Positions 1 to 5,298 of a stretch of DNA of 5,298 bases are shown piece after piece; positions within the stretch are counted from its first letter, which is position 1; each line of letters begins with the position of its first letter. The notes beneath the pieces are model-generated. The model was not told the DNA's origin and made no database searches. It was given only the letters and a program-made list of their open reading frames with translations. The DNA is from JAIOHN01 sp038258185 (lineage in GTDB: Bacteria > Chloroflexota > Anaerolineae > Aggregatilineales > Phototrophicaceae): contig JBBSQD010000362.1 of assembly GCA_038258185.1 (NCBI GenBank), positions 1-5,298 on the forward strand, given 5' to 3'. Both the position numbers and the translations under genes were made by a program.

Positions 1-79
1 CCCCGGCGTGACCAAATACGAGCAGTTCCATATCCCGATTGAGCGATGGGCTGTGCCAGCGATGATATTCTCGGTTCAT
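1..79 (-). CDS. Probable esterase (alpha/beta-hydrolase fold), N-terminal fragment cut by window edge
   Basis: Only the first 26 codons are visible, starting at ATG 79-77 and running off the left edge with no stop. They translate as MNREYHRWHSPSL followed by NRDMELLVFGHAG. A good ribosome binding site (AAGAGG, 8 bases upstream) supports the start. The opening, with a short polar lead, a Ser-Pro-Ser-Leu stretch, Arg-Asp-Met and then a hydrophobic strand ending in Gly-His-Ala-Gly, matches what I remember of small cytoplasmic esterase-like proteins (PF00756 / predicted esterase type), in which the next residues form the first core strand. The catalytic Ser, Asp and His would lie outside the window, so activity cannot be judged. 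It follows the S8 protease by 55 bases on the same strand and could share its transcript. That a gene starts here is well supported; the esterase name rests on family memory from a short peptide. Confidence 0.6.
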   Translation of the reverse strand, partial: MNREYHRWHSPSLNRDMELLVFGHAG

Positions 80-87
80 AGTGTTGG

Positions 88-93
88 CCTCTT
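88..93 (-). promoter_or_regulatory. Ribosome binding site of the esterase-like gene
   Basis: The minus strand reads AAGAGG, then 8 bases, then ATG. It is one of the two clearest Shine-Dalgarno sites in the window and decides the start of a gene of which only 26 codons are visible. Confidence 0.65.
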
Positions 94-134
94 GAGCACG
101 TTGGATAGCGAGGATAAAGGGTTATCCACGAAAA

Positions 135-1283
135 TTAAGATTGTCGTTTCTGCAAAGCCCGGGCGACTGCTTCACCAGCCCGCAGCACACCCGCCCCCTG
201 CTGCACTGGCCGGACATCCGGTATAGGCAGCGCGGTTGCGCAGAGTATCGTGCGAATGTGACGCGGAGTCAAATCCGGATTGGCCTCCAGCATTTGCGCC
301 ACGACTGACGTGACAATCGGCGCGGCTACGGAGGTGCCATCCACATGCTGATGATGTGCATCGACGATCTTATGAGCGTGGATACGTGCCTGAAGCATGC
401 TGTGCAAATGCGGGTCGGATTTTAAGACCTGCTCATGCTCGATACCCAGGTCACTGTAACCTTTTTTCAGCAGGCGCAGCATGTGCGTATCCGTCTTGAC
501 CTGCAAAATCGGCCCTAACCAGCGCGCCTCGCGAGCCACCGATGTATTGGGCATAATCGGCCCAGCCACCCACACGGACGGCGCCAGTAAATCCGGCTTG
601 GGTTTGCCTGTATAATCCAGACCGTGATTATGATGGTAAAGCCGTCGCAGGTGACTATCCAGCGAATTCTGATCATCTACCCCACCGACCGTGATCGCCT
701 CAGCGGAGCTGGCGGGTGGCAAAACCTCGTGGTGTCCGCGGTTGCCTGAAGCACAGACCACCGTGATACCGGCGCGAACCAATTTGCGAATCACTTTGTA
801 CAGCGGATGTGCCGCATCGTGACTGACATAATCGCCACCGACGGAGACATTGACTACGCGAATACCAAACCGCTGATGATGAGCCGCCAACCAGCGCAGG
901 CCGCGCAGAATATCCGCCTCTTTAATCAACCCTTTAGGCGTACTCACACGGATTAAAACCAGTTGCGCGTCACTGGCAATCCCGCGATATTTTCCATTGG
1001 ACAAATGCCCATCCCCTGCCGCGATCACACTGGTCATCTGCCCGTGCCAGCTCATGTCATGCGGCTCAAAATTCGCGCCGGGTTCTTCGCGTATGGTCTC
1101 AGTGCTGGCATCCACATGGACCAGAATCCGCCCGGCCAATTCCGGATGTGGATAAAATCCAGAGTCGACAAACGCCATGACGATGCCGCGTCCGGTATAA
1201 CGCGCATCCGCGCCGACACGTTCCGGCGTGGACAACAGCGCCGGGCTGCCCGGCATATAAAACGGATAATTGGCAGTAAACAT
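135..1283 (-). CDS. Subtilisin-like serine protease (peptidase family S8), apparently cytoplasmic
   Basis: This is a 382-residue S8 subtilase that hydrolyses peptide bonds with an Asp-His-Ser triad. The triad is complete: Asp40 in AFVDSGF, His80 in SWHGQMTSVIAAG and Ser318 in DGTSVAAP, with the oxyanion Asn181 in CASGNRG. The C-terminal GAGVLRAGEAV matches the usual final subtilase helix. There is no signal peptide or membrane segment, and the core begins by about residue 20, so no inhibitor-type propeptide is present; an intracellular enzyme is the simplest reading. Two oddities are visible: the usual HGT is HGQ, and about 70 residues (roughly 242-312, rich in His, Lys, Arg and Asp/Glu) lie between KPDLLAPSV and the Ser motif, where ordinary subtilases have a much shorter link. 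The first ATG (1283) has no clear Shine-Dalgarno; Met10 is an alternative start that would not affect the fold. It lies 99 bases after the ATP-grasp gene. The family is certain; the substrate is unknown. Confidence 0.93.
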   Translation of the reverse strand: MFTANYPFYMPGSPALLSTPERVGADARYTGRGIVMAFVDSGFYPHPELAGRILVHVDASTETIREEPGANFEPHDMSWHGQMTSVIAAGDGHLSNGKYRGIASDAQLVLIRVSTPKGLIKEADILRGLRWLAAHHQRFGIRVVNVSVGGDYVSHDAAHPLYKVIRKLVRAGITVVCASGNRGHHEVLPPASSAEAITVGGVDDQNSLDSHLRRLYHHNHGLDYTGKPKPDLLAPSVWVAGPIMPNTSVAREARWLGPILQVKTDTHMLRLLKKGYSDLGIEHEQVLKSDPHLHSMLQARIHAHKIVDAHHQHVDGTSVAAPIVTSVVAQMLEANPDLTPRHIRTILCATALPIPDVRPVQQGAGVLRAGEAVARALQKRQS

Positions 1284-1317
1284 AGATCACAGACTCGGTT
1301 ATCAGGGATTACAGATA

Positions 1318-1343
1318 AGTATAATTTCGTTTTCGCCTGTAAA
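1318..1343 (-). promoter_or_regulatory. Weak candidate promoter ahead of the S8 protease
   Basis: In the 99-base gap between the ATP-grasp and S8 genes the minus strand carries TTTACA (1343-1338) and TATACT (1323-1318), each 5 of 6 to the sigma-70 boxes. The spacer is only 14 bases, well below the usual 17, and the gap is AT-rich, so chance matches are likely. If real, the protease could be transcribed apart from the ATP-grasp gene. No terminator is seen between the two genes, so read-through is equally possible. Confidence 0.2.
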
Positions 1344-1382
1344 CATTAAGGCCAGCAGGATCGAATTAAAAATGATCAAATG

Positions 1383-2591
1383 CTAATCTGTTGGTTTGTC
1401 CTTCGGTGGCGCCACTGCCAGGAAATCTTCCACAAACCGGCGTGAATACTGTTCGAGCAGGGACTGCACCTGCTTGTAATCCTCGCTGGCGATAATCAGG
1501 CCAGCGTGTTGTTTCTTATGCAGTTTCCAGACGACTTCATCAGCAGCATAAGCGGACAAATCAGGATATTCCTGCCGCGCCAGACACACCAAAAGCGCCG
1601 CATGACGCGAGGTCACCTTAGGGAGTTGATACGTCACGCCTCTGGCATCGGCAATATTGACATTTGCCCACTCGCGCCACAGATTAATCCCGCTGGACGC
1701 TTCCACCAGATCAGCCAGATGCGCCCCACCGACCCGGCCAGCGACCTCCAGGAAATAGAACTGACCATCCGCAGCCGCTTTGATATATTCAGCGTGGGTG
1801 ACACCGCGCTCCATCCCCAGTGCGCTGATGACCTCTTTATTCATTTTCTTCAGGGCTGTGACATCAGCCGAATTTGATGGCAGGCTGTGCGAGATAAACA
1901 CACCGCCACCATGCGCCACGTCCATCGGTGGCTGGCCGTATTGCTGCGCGCTTTCAAAGATTACCTTGCCATCCCAGATGATTGAATCGACGTGATAGAC
2001 TTCACCCGGCAGGTATTTTTCCAGCAGAAAGAAGGATTGGCGATCACCCAGGTTTTCCAGCCAACCCCACAATTCATCCTGGCTGTTCACCTTCTTGATG
2101 CCCATCGCACCGGCCTCCGTGCGCGGTTTAAGCATCCACGGTGGCGGCACCTCCTGCATGTAATGGCGCAGGTCATCATAATTCAGCACTTGCACGAATG
2201 ACGGCACCTTTATACCCGCCTCACGCGCTTTCATGCGCATCGCCAGCTTATCCCGAAAGACACGCGTCGCAGTTTGCCCCATACCGCGCATCCGTAAATG
2301 CTCGCGCAGGGTAGCGACATTTTCGACATCATATTCATCCAGCGGAATCACACAGTCGATTTTGCGTGTGCGGCAAAGATAACTGACCGTATTCACCAAC
2401 CACTCGATATTCGAAAGATCAGGCGAGAGCAGAAATTCATCAATGCTATCGTGCGGCCAGTCAGCCTCTTTCAGATTATCCTGCGTCAGCAGCATGACAT
2501 GACAGCCCTGTTTTTTGGCCTCGCGCAGTAAATCCTCACCTTTGAAGTAACTGGTTATCGCCAGCAGCGTGACCGAGTCCTGATCCGACAT
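1383..2591 (-). CDS. ATP-grasp ligase family protein, substrate unknown
   Basis: This 402-residue protein has the ATP-grasp layout. Enzymes of this fold join a carboxylate to an amine or thiol through an acyl-phosphate, using ATP and Mg2+. An N-terminal Rossmann-like domain (about 1-105, with VTLLAITSYF and VIPLDEYDVE) leads to the ATP-grasp domain: Lys115 in FRDKLAMR, Lys155 in MLKPRTEAGAMGI, Glu191 in LLEKYLPGEVYHVDS, Glu268 in THAEYIK and Glu282/Arg286 in FLEVAGRVGGAH. Usually a metal-binding Asn follows two residues after the last Glu (ExN); here it is Ala284. As far as I recall this is typical of a poorly characterised branch rather than a mutation. Residues 320-402 form a further C-terminal region with a charged tail. 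No signal peptide or membrane segment is seen, so it is cytoplasmic. I chose ATG 2591 because a G-rich stretch precedes it; a longer TTG start at 2669 would add 26 residues encoded by repeat DNA. It is probably the first gene after the terminator. The family is firm; the product is not predictable. Confidence 0.88.
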   Translation of the reverse strand: MSDQDSVTLLAITSYFKGEDLLREAKKQGCHVMLLTQDNLKEADWPHDSIDEFLLSPDLSNIEWLVNTVSYLCRTRKIDCVIPLDEYDVENVATLREHLRMRGMGQTATRVFRDKLAMRMKAREAGIKVPSFVQVLNYDDLRHYMQEVPPPWMLKPRTEAGAMGIKKVNSQDELWGWLENLGDRQSFFLLEKYLPGEVYHVDSIIWDGKVIFESAQQYGQPPMDVAHGGGVFISHSLPSNSADVTALKKMNKEVISALGMERGVTHAEYIKAAADGQFYFLEVAGRVGGAHLADLVEASSGINLWREWANVNIADARGVTYQLPKVTSRHAALLVCLARQEYPDLSAYAADEVVWKLHKKQHAGLIIASEDYKQVQSLLEQYSRRFVEDFLAVAPPKDKPTD

Positions 2592-2595
2592 AGCG

Positions 2596-2604
2596 CCTGC
2601 CCCC
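2596..2604 (-). promoter_or_regulatory. Ribosome binding site chosen for the ATP-grasp gene
   Basis: The minus strand reads GGGGGCAGG ending 4 bases before ATG 2591; the GGGGG part lies 8 bases away, which is good spacing. It is an imperfect Shine-Dalgarno, but it favours this start over the TTG at 2669, whose extra codons fall in the short repeat. Confidence 0.45.
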
Positions 2605-2645
2605 ACGGGTAGAGTTAACAGTAAATGCTTAAGTGTGACAAAATT

Positions 2646-2670
2646 TAACGCAAAGTCACAAAGACGCAAG
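2646..2670. repeat. Short tandem repeat with 8-base units (CGCAAAG type)
   Basis: On the plus strand three units stand in a row: ACGCAAAG (2648-2655), TCACAAAG (2656-2663) and ACGCAAG (2664-2670, one base short), preceded by TTA. Similar CGCAAAGACGCAAAG strings occur as dispersed intergenic repeats in many environmental bacterial genomes, from general memory. No function can be read from it. It lies between the terminator and the ATP-grasp start and takes up much of the space available for a promoter of that gene; the rest of the 145-base gap shows no convincing promoter. Confidence 0.5.
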
Positions 2671-2681
2671 CCTTTAACAAA

Positions 2682-2714
2682 AACAGGGACTTATCCAATG
2701 GATAAGTCCCTGTT
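2682..2714 (-). terminator. Strong rho-independent terminator of the ABC exporter operon
   Basis: A perfect 15-base-pair stem, AACAGGGACTTATCC (2682-2696) with its complement at 2700-2714, closes on a 3-base loop. Read on the minus strand the stem runs straight into TTTTTGTT, giving the U-tract of an intrinsic terminator. It begins 22 bases past the stop of the second ABC gene. On the plus strand no T-run follows, so it should work only in the minus direction. It separates the exporter genes from the ATP-grasp gene. Confidence 0.9.
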
Positions 2715-2736
2715 CGATAAAGAATATTCAGCAGCG

Positions 2737-4671
2737 TTAGTCTGCGCTGGCAGGGCTGGTCTGGGGTGTGGTCGACGTGCCATTACCATTGACCGTTGTC
2801 GAAACCGGTTCTTCCTCGCGGCGGAACTGGCTCATATACAGGTCGTAGTAAGCACCGTGCATCGCCAGCAGTTCGTTGTGGGTGCCCCGTTCGATAATCT
2901 CACCGTCACGCAGCATCATGACCTGATCGGCATTACGGATAGTACTCAAACGGTGGGCAATCACAAAGCTGGTGCGCCCTTCCAGCAACTGCTCAAACGC
3001 CTTCTGGATCAGACGCTCGGTACGGGTGTCCACACTGGAAGTCGCTTCATCCAGAATAAGGATGCGCGGGCTCATCAGCGCGACACGGGCAATCGAGATC
3101 AACTGACGCTGACCCTGGCTCAGACCACTACCACGCTCACCCAGAATGGTTTCGTAACCATCCGGCAAACGCTCGATAAACGAGTCGGCCTCAACCAGCT
3201 TCGCCGCAGCGATCACTTCTTCATCGGTCGCGTCGGAACGGCCATAACGGATATTATTCATCACCGTATCCGAGAAAAGGAAAGTATCCTGTAAGACGAT
3301 ACCGATCTGAGTGCGCAGGCTATCGAGCTTGACATCCCGTACATCCACGCCGTCAATCCTGACACTACCGCCGGTCACGTCGTAGAAACGCGGCAGGAGA
3401 TTGATGATGGTGGTCTTACCGGCACCTGTCGGGCCAACGATGGCGATAATCTGGCCGGGTTCAGCCTTAAAGCTGACACCGCGCAGAACAGGTTCACCCT
3501 CTTTGTATTCAGCCGTTACATTCTCGAATTCAACCGCGCCCTGAATCTGCTTCATAACGACTGCATTGGGCTTATCGACAATATCGATTTTCTCGTCCAG
3601 CAGGCCAAAGATGCGCTCACCACCGGCAATCGCGCTCTGGATATTCGTCCACAGCACCGCAATCTGCTGGATAGGCTGGTTAAAACGCTGCACATACTGC
3701 AAGAAAGCGAAAACCGTACCCAATGAAATAACCGTCGTGCCCAGCAGCGGTTGACCGGACATCACCGAGATACCACCGACCACCACCACAATCGCAATGG
3801 CGATATAACCCAGCGCTTCCAGAACCGGATTCAACGCACTGGTAAAGCTGGCCGCGCGGACATTGGCATCACGGTTGGCGGCGTTGGTCTCGCGGAAACG
3901 CTCGATACTTTCATCCTCACGGCTGAAAGCCTGGACTTCACGCGCCCCGGCGATACTTTCCTGCAAGTCCGCGTTGACGCTGCCCATTTCCTGACGGCTT
4001 TTACGGAAGGCTTTACGCGCCTGCCCCGAAAAGTAGATCGTCGCGGCCAGCATAAACGGCGTGACCAACAGGCTCAGCAGTGCATAAGGTACGTTACTCT
4101 GCAACATACGAATGGCGATCCAGACAATAAGCAGGATGCCACTGATTACCTGTAACAGCGCGAAACTGAACGCCTGCTGAATCGTGTCCGTATCACTGGT
4201 GACACGGCTCATGATATTGCCGGATTCATTCTCGCCATAAAAACTCATCGACAAACGCTGCATCTGCTGGAACAGGTCAATACGCATATCGCGCAGCGTA
4301 TGCTGTCCTGTCCATGACATAGCGTAAAATGCCAGACCATTCATGAACGATCCCAGTACAAACAGTCCCACCAGAATCAGCACCAGTTCTCCCAGACCAG
4401 CGACTTTTGTCTCCATTGGTGCGGACGCGTCGACAGTGGTGTACCAGCAACTGGCGGGGTCACTGGGGAACAGGTAACAATCTACCGCCTGCCCGATAAT
4501 GTCTGGTGAGGCCACCTGTGTCCACGTGCCGACCACAATTAACGCCATCGCGATCAGCAGACCAAACCAGTAGCGTTTGAAATACTCTCCAAAGCGCCGC
4601 AGCGTCACACTGACATTTTTAGGCTTGCTCGACTCGCTTTCCAGCAGTCTTCTATTGCCATCCATAAACAT
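2737..4671 (-). CDS. ABC exporter half-transporter (membrane domain plus ATPase), consensus-site subunit of a heterodimer
   Basis: This 644-residue protein has a type I (type IV fold) exporter membrane domain followed by an ATPase domain; such pumps move drugs, lipids or peptides out of the cytoplasm. Six membrane segments are visible near 36-56, 96-118, 170-190, 196-214, 287-304 and 315-334. The ATPase domain starts near 378: Walker A GPTGAGKTT (Lys419), Q-loop Gln461, signature LSQGQ (517-521), Walker B ILILDE with catalytic Glu542, D-loop SSVD and switch His573. The signature carries Gln519 for the first Gly, the pattern of the TM288-like partner in heterodimers. The first outer loop (57-95) holds the only two cysteines, Cys65 and Cys75. 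A Thr/Ser/Pro-rich tail (about 620-644) follows the ATPase. There is no C39 peptidase domain. AGGAGG lies 10 bases before ATG 4671; Met3 is a weaker alternative. It starts 2 bases after the upstream stop, so coupled translation is likely. The substrate is unknown. Confidence 0.95.
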   Translation of the reverse strand: MFMDGNRRLLESESSKPKNVSVTLRRFGEYFKRYWFGLLIAMALIVVGTWTQVASPDIIGQAVDCYLFPSDPASCWYTTVDASAPMETKVAGLGELVLILVGLFVLGSFMNGLAFYAMSWTGQHTLRDMRIDLFQQMQRLSMSFYGENESGNIMSRVTSDTDTIQQAFSFALLQVISGILLIVWIAIRMLQSNVPYALLSLLVTPFMLAATIYFSGQARKAFRKSRQEMGSVNADLQESIAGAREVQAFSREDESIERFRETNAANRDANVRAASFTSALNPVLEALGYIAIAIVVVVGGISVMSGQPLLGTTVISLGTVFAFLQYVQRFNQPIQQIAVLWTNIQSAIAGGERIFGLLDEKIDIVDKPNAVVMKQIQGAVEFENVTAEYKEGEPVLRGVSFKAEPGQIIAIVGPTGAGKTTIINLLPRFYDVTGGSVRIDGVDVRDVKLDSLRTQIGIVLQDTFLFSDTVMNNIRYGRSDATDEEVIAAAKLVEADSFIERLPDGYETILGERGSGLSQGQRQLISIARVALMSPRILILDEATSSVDTRTERLIQKAFEQLLEGRTSFVIAHRLSTIRNADQVMMLRDGEIIERGTHNELLAMHGAYYDLYMSQFRREEEPVSTTVNGNGTSTTPQTSPASAD

Positions 4672-4673
4672 GG

Positions 4674-5298
4674 TTATTTGGCCTCCTGCGTATTGCTGTC
4701 CATCAACTCAGGTTCTTCTTCCACTTCGGCATCACCCACCAGTTGCGAGTGATAAATCTCTGCATAAATGGGGCTGGTTTCCATCAGGGCTTCATGCTTG
4801 CCACTGGCTACGATCCGCCCTTTATCCAACACCAGAATTTGATCGGCGTTCAGAACGGTGGTGATACGCTGGGCAATCACAAAGCTGGTGCGACCTTCCA
4901 TCAGCAGATCAAGTGCTTTCTGAATGCGATATTCCGTCATCAGGTCGACACTGCTGGTAGAGTCATCCAGAATCAGCAGTTTAGGATCTAACAGCAACGC
5001 GCGCGCAATAGCGATACGCTGCTTTTGCCCACCGGACAAAGTCGCGCCACGTTCACCCACCGGGGTGTCATAACCTTCCGGGAATGTCACGATGAAGTCA
5101 TGCGCTGCGGCAGCTTTCGCGGCGGCAGTGACGTCTTCTATCGAGGCATCAGGGCGGCCAAAAGCGATATTGTCGCGGATAGAACCACTGAACAGATTGG
5201 TTTCCTGCAACACAATGCCGATCTGCGAACGCAGACTGTCCAGAGTGACATCGCGCACATCAACCCCATCAATCACCACCGAGCCTTCACTGACATCG
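4674..5298 (-). CDS. ABC exporter half-transporter, degenerate-site subunit (C-terminal part, cut by window edge)
   Basis: Only the second part of the ATPase domain is in the window; the frame stays open to the right edge (about 207 residues visible, beginning DVSEGSVVIDGV), so the membrane domain and Walker A lie outside. A GTG at 5279 is just an internal Val codon, not a start. Visible motifs are the Q-loop (VLQETNLF), a perfect signature LSGGQKQR, Walker B LLILDD, D-loop STSSVD and a switch region IAQRITT. The catalytic Glu after Walker B is Asp (codon 4964-4962) and the switch His is Gln (codon 4871-4869). Both changes are the known mark of the degenerate site in heterodimeric exporters such as TM287/288, and they complement the downstream subunit. 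The protein ends in an acidic tail (VEEEPELMD and following). It ends 2 bases before its partner begins, and its last codons contain the partner's ribosome binding site. Confidence 0.93.
   Translation of the reverse strand, partial: DVSEGSVVIDGVDVRDVTLDSLRSQIGIVLQETNLFSGSIRDNIAFGRPDASIEDVTAAAKAAAAHDFIVTFPEGYDTPVGERGATLSGGQKQRIAIARALLLDPKLLILDDSTSSVDLMTEYRIQKALDLLMEGRTSFVIAQRITTVLNADQILVLDKGRIVASGKHEALMETSPIYAEIYHSQLVGDAEVEEEPELMDSNTQEAK
4682..4687 (-). promoter_or_regulatory. Ribosome binding site of the downstream ABC subunit, inside the upstream gene
   Basis: A full AGGAGG on the minus strand lies within the last codons of the upstream subunit, 10 bases before ATG 4671 and 16 before the in-frame ATG 4665. 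This supports the longer start and suggests coupled translation, which would help make the two subunits in equal amounts. Confidence 0.75.

Noticed and set aside
112..127. Hairpin GGATAA/TTATCC after the S8 gene as a terminator
   Set aside because: The stem is only 6 base pairs, AT-rich, and no T-run follows on the minus strand; the next gene begins soon after.
1320..1325. Perfect TATAAT on the plus strand in the gap before the S8 gene
   Set aside because: No -35 box at good distance on the plus strand and no plus-strand gene follows; it is the mirror of AT-rich DNA.
1383..2591. Graspetide (microviridin-type) ligase in a peptide natural-product cluster
   Set aside because: Those ligases are RimK-like and come with a precursor peptide gene; this protein has a different ATP-grasp layout and no precursor is seen in the 99-base, 55-base or 145-base gaps.
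2614..2642. TTGTCA, 17 bases, TTAACT on the minus strand as promoter of the ATP-grasp gene
   Set aside because: The spacing and -35 box are good, but the -10 box matches only 3 of 6, so it is no better than chance in an AT-rich gap.
2592..2669. Longer start of the ATP-grasp gene at TTG 2669
   Set aside because: The 26 extra residues are encoded by the short tandem repeat and AT-rich gap, do not look like part of the fold, and the ATG at 2591 begins just before the first core strand with a usable ribosome binding site.
2635..3294. Plus-strand open frame of 219 codons opposite the ABC gene and terminator
   Set aside because: It is antisense to a certain ABC ATPase and runs through the terminator stem; its composition (many Thr, His, Gln, Arg) is that of a mirror frame. 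The other plus-strand frames are likewise shadows of the minus-strand genes.

Overview
All five genes seen in this window lie on the minus strand, packed head to tail, so they read from right to left. The base composition is moderately GC-rich and starts are mostly ATG. Gene content and the short CGCAAAG-type intergenic repeat suggest a free-living bacterium, perhaps of the Chloroflexota (Anaerolineae-like). That placement is an inference from general family knowledge, not something the sequence proves.

Right part (2737-5298): the last third of one ABC exporter half-transporter, cut by the window edge, is followed after 2 bases by a complete second half-transporter. The pair has the hallmarks of a heterodimeric exporter of the TM287/288, BmrCD and LmrCD type. 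The upstream subunit has Asp for the catalytic Walker B Glu and Gln for the switch His, but a perfect LSGGQ. The downstream subunit has a full Walker B Glu and His, but a degenerate LSQGQ. Together they would form one active and one degenerate ATP site. A strong intrinsic terminator (2682-2714) closes this operon.

Middle and left (1-2591): after a 145-base gap that holds the terminator and a short 8-base tandem repeat comes an ATP-grasp ligase of unknown substrate (1383-2591). A subtilisin-like S8 serine protease with no signal peptide or propeptide follows (135-1283). It carries an insert of about 70 residues just before the catalytic Ser. Last is the first 26 codons of a further gene (1-79), which looks like the start of an esterase of the alpha/beta-hydrolase type. 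These three may be co-transcribed, with spacings of 99 and 55 bases.

How the genes work together is not settled. The exporter pair clearly forms one complex. An ATP-grasp ligase next to a subtilase and near an exporter recalls peptide-modifying clusters, but no precursor peptide is seen and the terminator separates the exporter from the rest. Nothing here is clearly a new system; the window reads mainly as ordinary chromosome with some unusual proteins.
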